From contig NZ_JADBEJ010000005.1 in the NCBI RefSeq assembly GCF_014873915.1, positions 2,046,001 through 2,110,000 of the forward strand: a DNA stretch of 64,000 bases. Direction: 5' to 3'. Numbering within the stretch: the first letter of the stretch is position 1; each line of letters opens with the position of its first letter. The notes under the pieces are model-generated. The model did not search any database, was not told the DNA's origin, and was given only the letters and a program-made list of their open reading frames with translations. Shown here one piece after another: positions 15,925 to 24,496 of the stretch. The position numbers were made by a program, and so were the translations under genes. The stretch is from Amycolatopsis roodepoortensis. GTDB taxonomy: Bacteria; Actinomycetota; Actinomycetes; Mycobacteriales; Pseudonocardiaceae.

Positions 15925-16226
15925 CCGCACGATCCGAACTGACCGCGTCCCTGCTGAGCACGCTGCGCGAGGTGCCGGGGCTGCGCGCGGCCACGCCGTC
16001 GACCACCGCCGCCGCTTCGGCGGTGCCGTGGGACCTCGACGTGATGGCCGTCGACATCTCCGAGAACGTCGTCGAGGTCCGCGTCGTCGCGCTGGAGGTG
16101 CCGATCCCGCCGCTCACGGAGGTCGCCGGGGCGGCCTTGCGCGCGGTGCTCACCGGAACCCCGTGGGAGAACGCGAGCCTGCGGATCGTCGTGACCGACG
16201 TCGACGCCGCCGCGCTCGTTCCCTGA
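15921..16226 (+). CDS. small Gls24-operon protein, hypothetical
   Basis: 101 residues from GTG 15921, overlapping the upstream stop by 4 nt (GTGA). Helical N-terminus, then alternating strands (VVEVRVVALEVPIPPLTEVAGAAL in part) that echo the last half of the Gls24 fold, so it may be a shortened third family member. No signal or membrane segment. Last gene of the sigma operon; a strong hairpin follows. Confidence 0.7.
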   Translation: MTARSELTASLLSTLREVPGLRAATPSTTAAASAVPWDLDVMAVDISENVVEVRVVALEVPIPPLTEVAGAALRAVLTGTPWENASLRIVVTDVDAAALVP

Positions 16227-16232
16227 CACGAA

Positions 16233-16272
16233 GATCGCGGTGGCCACGCCCGGGAGCGTGGCCACCGCGATC
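16233..16272. terminator. strong bidirectional hairpin
   Basis: A perfect 17-bp stem (16233-16249 and 16256-16272) with the loop CCGGGA lies between the convergent sigma operon and the fasciclin gene. There is no T run, as is common in high-GC terminators. Confidence 0.8.
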
Positions 16273-16285
16273 ATGGTGTGGGGAC

Positions 16286-16963
16286 CTAGTTCTTGTTGGT
16301 GCCCGGCGTCAGCACCTTGTCGATGACGAAGACGGTGGCGTTCTTGGTGGGGATGTTGCCGCACAGGACCTTGGCGCCGTTGACGGTCATGTTCTCGCCG
16401 GAACCCTCGATCTTGACCGGTCCGCCCGCGGTGTTCAGGCTCTCCACGGACTTGGCGGATTCCAGGCCCTTGGCGTCGTAACGCTTGCCGACGACGTGGT
16501 ACTGCAGGATCGGCGCGAGCTGGTCGGGCTTGCCGGCGAGCTCGTTGAACTTGGCGTCACCCAGCGCCTGGAAGGCCGGGTCCGCCGGGGCGAACACGGT
16601 GATGGCCTGCTGGCTGTTGAGGGTGTCGACCAGGTTGGTGGCCTTCACCGCGGCGACCAGCTTGGTCAGCAGCGGGTTGGTCGACGCGGCGCTGGCCACC
16701 GGCTGCGGGCCCATCGAGTCGAGCGAACCGGGCGCACTGCCCTGCGGCAGCTGCGAGCAGGCCGGGCCGAACACGTCGGCGTTGGTGGTGACCCCGTCAC
16801 CGGAAGCGGCGCTGGACATCGGGGCCGACATGGATGAGGACGGGGCGGGCGCGGGGGCGCTGCTGGAGCTGCCGGACGAAGCGCTGTCGTTGCTGCTGCA
16901 GGCGGCCAGTGCCAGCGCGGTGGCCGCGGTGAAACCGATTCCTGCGACGCGAAGCTTGCTCAC
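16286..16963 (-). CDS. fasciclin-domain lipoprotein
   Basis: 225 residues from GTG 16963, with GGAGTG 7 nt upstream. A lipobox signal (TALALAACSS, lipidated Cys about 22) is followed by a Ser/Pro/Ala linker and one FAS1 domain. Its conserved blocks are ITVFAPADPAF, LQYHVVGKRY and ATVFVIDKVLTP. It resembles mycobacterial MPT70/MPT83 antigens: surface adhesion or signalling, anchored in the membrane outer face. It lies downstream of the molybdopterin oxidoreductase on the same strand, with its own promoter-like sequence in the 88-nt gap. Confidence 0.93.
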   Translation of the reverse strand: MSKLRVAGIGFTAATALALAACSSNDSASSGSSSSAPAPAPSSSMSAPMSSAASGDGVTTNADVFGPACSQLPQGSAPGSLDSMGPQPVASAASTNPLLTKLVAAVKATNLVDTLNSQQAITVFAPADPAFQALGDAKFNELAGKPDQLAPILQYHVVGKRYDAKGLESAKSVESLNTAGGPVKIEGSGENMTVNGAKVLCGNIPTKNATVFVIDKVLTPGTNKN

Positions 16964-17002
16964 GGAAAATCACTCCATTTGTTTTTCGGACTCTTACCGG
17001 GT

Positions 17003-17029
17003 ATTCGGAACCACGGCGAAATCGGATTG
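17003..17029 (-). promoter_or_regulatory. SigK-like promoter candidate for fasciclin gene
   Basis: On the minus strand CAATCC, 15 nt, CCGAAT lies 40 nt before the GTG. Mycobacterial SigK promoters of fasciclin genes are described as CCATCC-about 17-CCGAAT; the -10 matches exactly, the -35 has one mismatch and the spacer is short. Confidence 0.3.
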
Positions 17030-17051
17030 CCACCCTTTCGAGTGACGCCGA

Positions 17052-18608
17052 TCACCGTGCGGTGAAACTGATGACATGCCAGCCCGTCGCACCGTCCGGA
17101 ACGGTTCCGGCGCGGGCGTCGGTCTGGGTGTAACCGGATTTGTCGACAGCCCGGACGGTGACCTGGTGACTGCCGGGCGGGACGTCGAATTCGGTCCACC
17201 ACATCCGCCAGGTGTCGACGTTCACCTCACGGGAAAGTGTTGCGGGCTGCCAGCTCCCGCTCGCGCCGAGGCGGACTTCGACCCGTTCGACGCCGGTGTG
17301 CTGTGCCCACGCCACGCCCGAGATCCGGACCTTGCCCGCGGGTACCGTTTCGAATCCTTTCGGACTGTCGATCCTGGACTGCGTTTTGATCGGGGCCTGT
17401 TCACCCCAGCCGCGGTCGAGCCAGTACGCGCGGCGCGCTTTCCAGGTGGTGATCTCCAGATCCTTGACCCATTTCGTCGCCGAAACGTAGCCGTAGAGAC
17501 CGGGGATCACCATTCGCGCGGGAAAACCGTGTTCGACCGGGAGCGGTTCGCCGTTCATCCCGATCGCCAGCATCGCACCGCGTTCCGGGTCGAGCGCGGC
17601 GACGACCGGGCTGCCCGCCGTCCAGCCGTCGGTGCTGGTCGAGAAGATCTGCTCGGCACCGGGTTGGACCTCGGCCTCCCGCAGCAGATCCCCGAGGTCG
17701 ACGCCGATGAAGTTCGCCGTGGACACATAGGTGCCGCCGACCTCGTTGGACACGCAGGTCATGGTGATGGTGCGCTCGATCAGCGGACGATTACGGATGT
17801 CGTCGTAGGTGTACCGCTTTTCGTTGCGCACCATGCCGTGCAGGCGCAGGCTCCAGTCCTCGGCGCGGACCTGCGGCACCGACAGCGCGGTGTCGACGCG
17901 GTAGAAGTCGCGGTTCGAGGTGAGGAACGTCGGCGTGCCCAGTTTGGCGAAATCCGCGTCGGCCGGGATCGGCGGTGCCGGCTCGGCGGGTACGAGCCGT
18001 CCGACGGCCGCCCGGGAAGACTCCGCGTCCCTGGTCCCGGCGAGAAGCTGTCCTCCGGCCCCCGCCGCACCCGCGGCGACGACGGCACCGGCTCCGGCCA
18101 GCAGCACCGACCTGCGTGACGGCGCGGCGCCCGAGGCTTCGACCTGGGGCTTGACCGAGGCCAGGCGATGCAACCAGAGGAACACGCCGACCCCGGCGAT
18201 CAGGCTGGCCAGGGGCGCGAGCAGCGCTACGCCCGAGAGGTCGGGGCGCTGCGAGACGGCGAGCCCGCCCAGCAGCCCGAAGGCGGCGATCAGCACGACC
18301 CCCGGAACGGGTGACCGGCGCGAGACGATACCCGCCAGGGCGGCGGCCAGCACCATCACGACGGCCATCCCGCCGAGCAGCACGAGCTTGTCGTAGACGC
18401 CGAACGTCCGGACCGCGAAATCCTTCAGCTCCACCGGCGTCAGATCGATCGCCCCGTTGCCGACCGCGAGGTACGGCGAGGCGTTGGCGCTGATGAACCC
18501 GGCCACCAGATGACCGGCCGCCAGCGCCGCGGCGAGGGCCACGACACCGATCAGCGCCGCCCCGAAGAGCGGGAGGCGTGGTTCCCGGTCGGTCCGCGAA
18601 GTCTTCAT
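17052..18608 (-). CDS. membrane-anchored molybdopterin-dependent oxidoreductase (sulfite oxidase family)
   Basis: 518 residues. Four membrane segments occupy residues 13-40, 72-97, 101-118 and 124-146. A second, Tat-like segment starts at SRRSVLLAGAGAV (164). The SUOX molybdopterin domain follows, with the molybdenum ligand Cys285 in TMTCVSNEVGG, then GYVSATKWV and the C-terminal Ig-like dimerisation domain (VRISGVAWAQHTGVERVEV). The catalytic domain should face outside, as in YedY-type and sulfite-oxidase relatives. Pairing with a fasciclin protein recurs in actinobacteria; the substrate is unknown. Confidence 0.92.
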   Translation of the reverse strand: MKTSRTDREPRLPLFGAALIGVVALAAALAAGHLVAGFISANASPYLAVGNGAIDLTPVELKDFAVRTFGVYDKLVLLGGMAVVMVLAAALAGIVSRRSPVPGVVLIAAFGLLGGLAVSQRPDLSGVALLAPLASLIAGVGVFLWLHRLASVKPQVEASGAAPSRRSVLLAGAGAVVAAGAAGAGGQLLAGTRDAESSRAAVGRLVPAEPAPPIPADADFAKLGTPTFLTSNRDFYRVDTALSVPQVRAEDWSLRLHGMVRNEKRYTYDDIRNRPLIERTITMTCVSNEVGGTYVSTANFIGVDLGDLLREAEVQPGAEQIFSTSTDGWTAGSPVVAALDPERGAMLAIGMNGEPLPVEHGFPARMVIPGLYGYVSATKWVKDLEITTWKARRAYWLDRGWGEQAPIKTQSRIDSPKGFETVPAGKVRISGVAWAQHTGVERVEVRLGASGSWQPATLSREVNVDTWRMWWTEFDVPPGSHQVTVRAVDKSGYTQTDARAGTVPDGATGWHVISFTAR

Positions 18609-18643
18609 GCCAGGTGTTCGACGCCGCCCGGCCCGCGGACTGG

Positions 18644-18666
18644 TTTTCCTTTCACCGCAAGGAAAA
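18644..18666. promoter_or_regulatory. TTTTCCTT/AAGGAAAA inverted repeat upstream of oxidoreductase gene
   Basis: Perfect 8-bp arms with a 7-nt spacer lie 36 nt before the ATG at 18608. The AT-rich arms stand out in this genome and fit an operator. Confidence 0.4.
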
Positions 18667-18748
18667 GTCCGGTTTCACATAGGGCCTCACCCAGTATTCG
18701 TGGCGGATCCCTTCACGGACAGGTCACGAAAGGGACACGGTCCCGAAC

Positions 18749-18832
18749 GCGTAACTCGCGTGATCAGGCAGCGCACTCGCGAGTTACGCCTCTGATCACG
18801 CGAGTTACGCAGCCAATCACGCGAGTCACGCC
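18749..18832. repeat. cluster of four related GTAACTCGCG repeat units
   Basis: GCGTAACTCGCGTGATCAG (18749-18767) has an exact reverse complement at 18792-18810. Two imperfect copies follow the same theme: ACTCGCGAGTTACGCC (18775-18790) and AATCACGCGAGTCACGCC (18815-18832). The block sits 68-151 nt before argG. It may be a dispersed intergenic repeat, a leader hairpin, or a regulator array. Confidence 0.7.
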
Positions 18833-18862
18833 ACCCACCCGAGTTGCCCTGCTCACCCCGGC

Positions 18863-18891
18863 TTGCATGGTCATACACACCTATGCATATA
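18863..18891 (+). promoter_or_regulatory. ARG-box-like sequence before argG
   Basis: TTGCATGGTCATACA and CTATGCATATAC lie back to back, containing the palindrome TATGCATA (18882-18889), 9 nt before the ATG. ArgR boxes of Streptomyces arginine genes have the same ATGCAT character. The match is by eye only. Confidence 0.35.
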
Positions 18892-18899
18892 CTTCCATC

Positions 18900-20348
18900 A
18901 TGTCCAAGGTACTCACCTCTCTGCCTGTCGGCGAACGCGTCGGGATCGCCTTCTCCGGCGGCCTCGACACCTCGGTAGCGGTCGCGTGGATGCGCGAGAA
19001 GGGTGCAGTGCCGTGCACCTACACCGCTGACATCGGCCAATACGACGAACCCGACATCGCGTCGGTCCCGGGCCGGGCGAAGGCCTACGGCGCCGAGATC
19101 GCGCGCGCCGTCGACTGCAAGGCCGCGCTGGTCGAGGAAGGTCTCGCCGCGCTGTCCTGCGGCGCCTTCCACATCCGCAACGGCGGCCGTACCTACTTCA
19201 ACACGACGCCGCTCGGCCGCGCGGTCACCGGCACCCTGCTGGTGCGCGCGATGCTCGAGGACGACGTCCAGATCTGGGGCGACGGGTCCACCTTCAAGGG
19301 CAACGACATCGAGCGGTTCTACCGCTACGGCCTGCTCGCGAACCCGTCCCTGCGGATCTACAAGCCGTGGCTGGACGCCGCGTTCGTCAGCGAGCTCGGC
19401 GGCCGCAAGGAGATGTCCGAGTGGCTGCAGGCCCACGACCTGCCGTACCGGGACAGCACCGAGAAGGCCTACTCCACCGACGCGAACATCTGGGGCGCGA
19501 CGCACGAGGCCAAGTCGCTGGAGCACCTCGACACCGGTATCGAGATCGTGAACCCGATCATGGGCGTCCGGTTCTGGGACCCCGAGGTCGAGATCGCGCC
19601 GGAGGACGTCACGATCGGCTTCGAGCAGGGCCGGCCGGTGACGATCAACGGCAAGGAGTTCGCCACCGCGGTCGACCTGGTCCTGGAGGCCAACGCCATC
19701 GGCGGACGGCACGGGCTCGGCATGTCCGACCAGATCGAGAACCGGATCATCGAGGCCAAGAGCCGCGGCATCTACGAGGCGCCGGGGATGGCGCTGCTGC
19801 ACGCGGCGTACGAGCGGCTCGTCAACGCGATCCACAACGAGGACACCCTCGCCAGCTACCACAACGAAGGCCGTCGTCTCGGCAGGCTCATGTACGAAGG
19901 CCGCTGGCTGGACCCGCAGGCGATGATGCTGCGCGAGTCGCTGCAGCGGTGGGTCGGCGCGGCCGTCACCGGCGAGGTCACCCTGCGGCTGCGGCGCGGC
20001 GAGGACTACTCGATCCTCGACACCACCGGCCCGTTCTTCAGCTACCACCCGGACAAGCTGTCCATGGAGCGCACCGAGGACTCGGCGTTCGGCCCGGTGG
20101 ACCGGATCGGCCAGCTCACCATGCGGAACCTCGACATCGCGGACTCGCGCGCCAAGCTCGAGCAGTACGCCGGGCTCGGCATGGTCGGCGGCGGGCACCC
20201 GACGCTGATCGGTGCCGCGCAGGCCGCGTCGACCGGCCTGATCGGGGCCATGGACGCGGGCGGCGCGCAGGCGATCGCCTCGCGCGGCAAGGCTTCGGCC
20301 GAGGACGAACTGCTTGACCACGCCGCGATCGAATCCGGCACCGACTGA
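18900..20348 (+). CDS. argG: argininosuccinate synthase, E. coli type
   Basis: 482 residues from ATG 18900; a longer in-frame start lacks any homology. The enzyme joins citrulline and aspartate with ATP in arginine synthesis. The ATP-pyrophosphatase loop is AFSGGLDTS (17-25). NTTPLGRAVTGT, WGDGSTFKGNDIERFYRYG and LEANAIGGRHGLGMSDQIENR follow the long E. coli-like subfamily closely, rather than the roughly 400-residue form usual in actinomycete arg clusters. The C-terminal oligomerisation tail is longer than in E. coli. It stands alone, with an ARG-box-like site and a repeat cluster upstream. Confidence 0.96.
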   Translation: MSKVLTSLPVGERVGIAFSGGLDTSVAVAWMREKGAVPCTYTADIGQYDEPDIASVPGRAKAYGAEIARAVDCKAALVEEGLAALSCGAFHIRNGGRTYFNTTPLGRAVTGTLLVRAMLEDDVQIWGDGSTFKGNDIERFYRYGLLANPSLRIYKPWLDAAFVSELGGRKEMSEWLQAHDLPYRDSTEKAYSTDANIWGATHEAKSLEHLDTGIEIVNPIMGVRFWDPEVEIAPEDVTIGFEQGRPVTINGKEFATAVDLVLEANAIGGRHGLGMSDQIENRIIEAKSRGIYEAPGMALLHAAYERLVNAIHNEDTLASYHNEGRRLGRLMYEGRWLDPQAMMLRESLQRWVGAAVTGEVTLRLRRGEDYSILDTTGPFFSYHPDKLSMERTEDSAFGPVDRIGQLTMRNLDIADSRAKLEQYAGLGMVGGGHPTLIGAAQAASTGLIGAMDAGGAQAIASRGKASAEDELLDHAAIESGTD

Positions 20349-20370
20349 CCCGAAAACACCGGGACGCGAA

Positions 20371-20410
20371 AGCGCCGGGCGCGCGGCATCGAAGCCGTTC
20401 GCCCGGCGCT
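20371..20410. terminator. hairpin between argG and convergent gene
   Basis: AGCGCCGGGCG (20371-20381) pairs perfectly with 20400-20410 across an 18-nt loop and is followed by GTTCTT. It serves the convergent ends at 20348 and 20424. Confidence 0.7.
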
Positions 20411-20423
20411 GTTCTTCATCCGG

Positions 20424-21716
20424 TCAGCCGCCGAGCTTCGACCGCCGTTCCGTCAGCTCGTCGACCAGGCGGGTGATCTCGACCTGCCCGATCGCTTCGG
20501 CCAGCACGGCGACCGACGCGATGCTCTCGATCCGGTACTGGACCGGCACGCCGCCGGAGGCACGCGATCGCGCTTCCGCATCCGCCTTCTTCTCCGCCTC
20601 GACGGACGAGAAGACGCTCCCGGCCCCGCCGTTGACACAGGTGATCGAAGCCGAGCCGTTCAACGGCAGGCCGGCGGTTTCCCGGCAACTGCCCGCCGGG
20701 CGGCCACCGATGGTCACGTTCGCGGTCATCGTGGCGTTGACCTGGCCGCTGACCTTCCCGCCGCTGCTCGCCGAGGCGGAGTTGGACACGTTCGCCGTCA
20801 CCGTGCAGCCCGACGAGCTGCACGCGACCGTGGCCGCGCCGTTCATGTCGAACCGCACACTGGTGTCGACGGCACCGGACAGCTTCTTGGTGTTCGTCGT
20901 CAGGTTTTCGTAGACGGCGTCGGTCTCCTGCGGGGACAAAGCGTCCACATCGGACTCACCGAGGCCGGCGCCGGACGGCATCGGCGGCTGTGACTCCGAG
21001 CCGGGCATGGACGGTATCCCGCCGGGCATTTTCAGGGAGTAGCGGAGAAGGCGGTGCGGTGCCTCCTTCGAGACGTACAGGTCACCCGCCGGCGTGCTCG
21101 CCTTCAGCGCCGGAACGTCCCGGACGGTCTCGTTCTGATCCGCGGGGATCTCGTCCGCCCGGTCCAGCGCCGCGCGCAGCCGGGCGGCGAGTTTCTCCGG
21201 GGATTCGAACTGCTGCAGAGCCGGGCCGAACAGCGCGTCCTCACCGGTGATCCACCGGTCCTTGAGCTCGTCGGTCCCGCCGGCGTCCGCCATCGCCCCG
21301 GGCAGCATGCCGTCCGGCGCCTTGAAGTAGACCTTGCCGCCGACGACCAGGATATCGATCTTCTTGCCCCGGAAGGACATCGTTCCGGACGTCTCGCCGT
21401 GCGCGGTGGTCTTGACGTCGGTCTTGATCATCCCGCCGACCCCGGAGGTGCTGTTCCGGACGGCGGGCGCCGAGGAAAGCCCGGCGAGTGCCTGCTCGAA
21501 GGGTTCGCGGTCCCCTTTCGACGGCCACAGGAGCCAGGTCGTCAGACCCGCGAGGAGCACCAGCACCAGTCCGGCGATGCCGCCGAACAGCAGCCACCGG
21601 GGTTTCCGGGCGGGCGGCCCCGGTACCGGTTGCGGGACCCAGCCCTGCGGCGGCGGCCACTGCGCGCCTCCGGGTGGGAATGTTTGCTCCACGTCGCCCT
21701 CCATCACTGTTTTCAC
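20424..21716 (-). CDS. membrane-anchored lipoprotein-like protein, LppX/LprG-like fold suspected
   Basis: 430 residues from GTG 21716 (ATG 21704 is possible). A Pro-rich cytoplasmic start leads to one membrane segment (about 41-63). The outside part has a LppX/LprG-like start: FEQALAGLSSAPAVR, then GTMSFRGKKIDILVVGGKVYFKAPDGML and a DRWITG strand. A second half carries four Cys (VACSSSGCTV, GSCRE, ITCVN) in beta-rich sequence. Lipid or ligand carriage at the cell surface is inferred from the first half only. Lone gene, convergent with argG. Confidence 0.6.
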   Translation of the reverse strand: MKTVMEGDVEQTFPPGGAQWPPPQGWVPQPVPGPPARKPRWLLFGGIAGLVLVLLAGLTTWLLWPSKGDREPFEQALAGLSSAPAVRNSTSGVGGMIKTDVKTTAHGETSGTMSFRGKKIDILVVGGKVYFKAPDGMLPGAMADAGGTDELKDRWITGEDALFGPALQQFESPEKLAARLRAALDRADEIPADQNETVRDVPALKASTPAGDLYVSKEAPHRLLRYSLKMPGGIPSMPGSESQPPMPSGAGLGESDVDALSPQETDAVYENLTTNTKKLSGAVDTSVRFDMNGAATVACSSSGCTVTANVSNSASASSGGKVSGQVNATMTANVTIGGRPAGSCRETAGLPLNGSASITCVNGGAGSVFSSVEAEKKADAEARSRASGGVPVQYRIESIASVAVLAEAIGQVEITRLVDELTERRSKLGG

Positions 21717-21810
21717 CGGACGACCTCACGCTAGGGAGCGATGATGAAAACTTGATGAAACGCGATCGGGTGCCCCGGCCGCGCCGGGCGGACGCGGCCG
21801 GGGCGGGCCG

Positions 21811-22995
21811 CTATCCCTTGCGCGCGAACGAGATCCGGTGCAGTCCGCCGGGGGTCTCGTCGGCGAGGTACAGCTCGCCGTTCTGGTCGGTACCGAAGGT
21901 GGTGGCGTCGAGCGGGAACTCGCCGATCCGGGCGCTTTCGTAGGTGCCGTCGGTCTTCTCGCGGACGGCCCAGGCCGTGCCCTGGCAGAAGTCGGTGGCG
22001 AGGTAGGTCCCGCCGGCCAGTGCCGCGTACTTCCTGCCGCGGTAGACGTGCCCGCCGATCACCGCGCAGCCCTCCGCGCCGGAGATGTAGTGGAAGACCG
22101 GATCGGTGTAGGTCACGCCGTCCTTGCAGCGTGTCTCGTCGAAGACGACCGGCCCTTCTTTGCAGGACCAGCCGAAGTTCGCGCCGCCCTTACCCCTGGC
22201 GAGGTGGTCGACCTCCTCGAACCGGCCTTGGCCGACGTCGCCGATCCACAGCGAACCGTCGGCCGGGTCGAAGGAGAAGCGCCACGGATTGCGGAGCCCG
22301 TACGACCAGATCTCCGGACGCGCGCCCGCCACGCCGGCGAACGGATTGCCTGCCGGGACGCAGTATTTCAGCGGCTGGCACGCGCGGTTGACGTCGATGC
22401 GCAGGATCTTGCCCAGCAACGTGTCCAGCCGCTGCCCGGTGGCCAGCGGATCGCCCCCGCCGCCGCCGTCGCCGATCCCCCAGTACAGGTACCCGTCCGG
22501 GCCGAACGCGAGCTGGCCGCCGTTGTGGTTGGGAAACTCGGAATGCGGCTGCGTGATCAGCTCGGTGAGCTCGCCGGTGTCCAGCCGGACGCGGGAGAGC
22601 GTCACCGCGCTGTCGGACTTGCGGGTGTACGCGACGTAGACCCGCCTGTCCTTGGCGATCGCCAGCCCGAGCAACCCGCGCTCGACGTCCGCGCCGTTCA
22701 CCTTGGCGCTGATGTCGAGAACCGGCTTCGCGGCGAGCCCGGTCCGGGGATGGTAGGCCCGGACGACGCCTCGCTTCTCCACGATGAGGATCCGGCCGCT
22801 GCCGTCGTTCATCGCCGTGATCGCGGTGGGGTTGACCAGCCCGGACGCGACCTTGGTCGCCGTGGCGGTCAGCTCGCCGAGCGGAACTCCCCGCGTTTCC
22901 AGGGGTTCCGCACTGCTCGCGGCCGGGAGCAGCGCCCCGGCCAAAGCGAGCCCGGCCACCAGGGACAACCCCCGGCGGAGGTGCCGTCGCGTCAT
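21811..22995 (-). CDS. secreted PQQ-type sugar dehydrogenase (GSDH/sorbosone family)
   Basis: 394 residues with a Tat-like or Sec signal (MTRRHLRRGLSLVAGLALAGALLP when read in parts, cleavage about 29). A six-bladed propeller follows: NPTAITAMNDGSGRILIVEKRG, HSEFPNHNGGQLAFGPDGYLY in pieces, WGIGDGGGGGDP, SYGLRNPWRFSFDPADG, GANFGWSCKEG. These are the glucose/sorbosone dehydrogenase blocks, the His in NHNGG being in the active-site loop. It oxidises sugars or aldoses outside the cell if PQQ is available. Cysteine pairs (ACQPLKYC, GWSC/TRC) suggest disulfides. It is divergent from the thioester surface protein gene. Confidence 0.9.
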   Translation of the reverse strand: MTRRHLRRGLSLVAGLALAGALLPAASSAEPLETRGVPLGELTATATKVASGLVNPTAITAMNDGSGRILIVEKRGVVRAYHPRTGLAAKPVLDISAKVNGADVERGLLGLAIAKDRRVYVAYTRKSDSAVTLSRVRLDTGELTELITQPHSEFPNHNGGQLAFGPDGYLYWGIGDGGGGGDPLATGQRLDTLLGKILRIDVNRACQPLKYCVPAGNPFAGVAGARPEIWSYGLRNPWRFSFDPADGSLWIGDVGQGRFEEVDHLARGKGGANFGWSCKEGPVVFDETRCKDGVTYTDPVFHYISGAEGCAVIGGHVYRGRKYAALAGGTYLATDFCQGTAWAVREKTDGTYESARIGEFPLDATTFGTDQNGELYLADETPGGLHRISFARKG

Positions 22996-23320
22996 GAGGA
23001 CTCCAATCGCCAGTGAATGGTCTGGTCCAATTCAACAGCGACCGGAGGAGCGGCGGTACCTCCATCCGCGAGCTTTCCGTCGGTTTCTTTCCGTCGAAGA
23101 TCCGTTCTCTACTCGCCCAAGATCGTTTTCCTGCCGTTCACCCTCGTTCGGGGCAATTCGGACATGAGCCATACCCCTGAGTAGCCACTTGTGAGACCTC
23201 TGTATGCTCCGCTCTCGCTCGATGGGATGAGTTATCCCCCACTCGGGCGAGCCGTTGCGGTCGGGGCCTGTGGTCGCACACGGCACTGGCATTCGTGGTC
23301 CGTATCCGGATGGGAGACAC
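22996..23320. other. 325-bp divergent promoter region
   Basis: Lies between the sugar dehydrogenase and the thioester-domain protein. No gene is supported. It should hold both promoters; the stretch around 23160-23240 is less GC-rich, but I cannot assign boxes. Confidence 0.5.
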
Positions 23321-24481
23321 ATGCACGGCAGGTCAGTTCTGGTTCGCGGCGGGATCGCGGTGGCCTCCGCGGCCGTCGCGTTGACGATGGCCGCTCCGGC
23401 CGCCCTCGCCGACGACGGCGCGGCGCGTGGCCGGGTCATCGAAAAGGAAGGCGAACGCGGGTTCGGCATCAACTTCGAGAGCGGGGACCCCGCCGGCGCG
23501 GTGCTGTTCACGCTCAAGCTGTCCGACGGCAGCAAGCTCAAGATGTACTGCGTGCAGGTCGAGGTCGGCATGCGGACCGATCAGGACATGATCGAGCGTC
23601 CGTGGAACAAGTACCCGGACACCAAGTCGCCGTTCAACAAGAACAGCTCGAAGCTCAACTGGGTGCTGCACCACGGCTACCCGGCGGCGTCGGTGAAGGC
23701 GCTCGAAGGCACGCTCGGCAAGGGCGACGTCAAGTTCAACGGTGGCCTGTCCGTCAAGGAGGCCATCACCGCGACGCAGGCCGCGGTGTGGCACTTCAGT
23801 GACGGCAAGGACCTGAAGCGGGCCAACCCGGTTTCGGGAGAGGGCGCCGGAGAGTCCGCCGCCGACGTGCTGGCGGTCTACGACTACCTCGTGGGCAAGG
23901 ACAACGTCGGCATCGGCCAGCAGCCGAAGCCGACCCTCGACATCGGCCCGGCCAAGGCCTCGGGCGCCACCGGCACCCGGATCGGCCCATTCAGCATCGC
24001 CACCAGCGGTGACATCACCGAGCTGACGAGCAAGCTGCCCGAGGGCGTCAAGGTCACCGACGCCGACGGCAAGGCGCTCAAGGCCGCCGACATCAAGGAC
24101 GGCACCAAGGTCTACGTCGACGTCCCCAAGGACGCCAAGGACGGCTCCGGCACCTTCTCGCTGAAGGTCAGCGGCCACCTCGACACCGGCCGCCTGTTCG
24201 TGGGCGAGAACTACGACAAGGTGCCCGCCCAGTCCCTGATCGTCGCGCAGTCCGAGAAGACCTCGGTCGCCGCGAACGCGACCGCGAACTGGAAGCAGGG
24301 CGGCGCGCCCGTCACCGAGACCCCGGCCCCCACCACCCCTGGTGGCGCCGAATCGGGTGGCGGCGACGAACTCGCCAACACCGGTGCCTCCGCGACCATG
24401 CCGCTGATCATCGGTGGCGCGCTTCTCGGCGCGGGTGTGCTGATGGTGCTGCTGGTCCGCCGTCGCCGTAGCGAGGCGTAA
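23321..24481 (+). CDS. thioester-domain (TED) surface protein with LAxTG sorting signal
   Basis: 386 residues from ATG 23321, with GGGAG upstream. Signal peptide 1-30. The TED has the thioester pair Cys77 (KMYCVQVE) and Gln153 (TATQAAVWHFSDG), which form an internal Cys-Gln thioester able to bind host or surface nucleophiles covalently. An Ig-like domain (about 205-310) and a Thr/Pro/Gly linker follow. LANTG (351-355), a membrane segment and RRRR tail make a sortase (class E-type) anchor. A wall-linked adhesin is inferred; in a soil actinomycete the target may be hyphae, plant or mineral surfaces. A clear terminator follows. Confidence 0.92.
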   Translation: MHGRSVLVRGGIAVASAAVALTMAAPAALADDGAARGRVIEKEGERGFGINFESGDPAGAVLFTLKLSDGSKLKMYCVQVEVGMRTDQDMIERPWNKYPDTKSPFNKNSSKLNWVLHHGYPAASVKALEGTLGKGDVKFNGGLSVKEAITATQAAVWHFSDGKDLKRANPVSGEGAGESAADVLAVYDYLVGKDNVGIGQQPKPTLDIGPAKASGATGTRIGPFSIATSGDITELTSKLPEGVKVTDADGKALKAADIKDGTKVYVDVPKDAKDGSGTFSLKVSGHLDTGRLFVGENYDKVPAQSLIVAQSEKTSVAANATANWKQGGAPVTETPAPTTPGGAESGGGDELANTGASATMPLIIGGALLGAGVLMVLLVRRRRSEA

Positions 24482-24496
24482 GAACCGAACGAAGAG

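Noticed and set aside
18687..20321. A 544-codon frame antisense to argG
   Set aside because: argG is certain and the antisense product has no recognisable domain.
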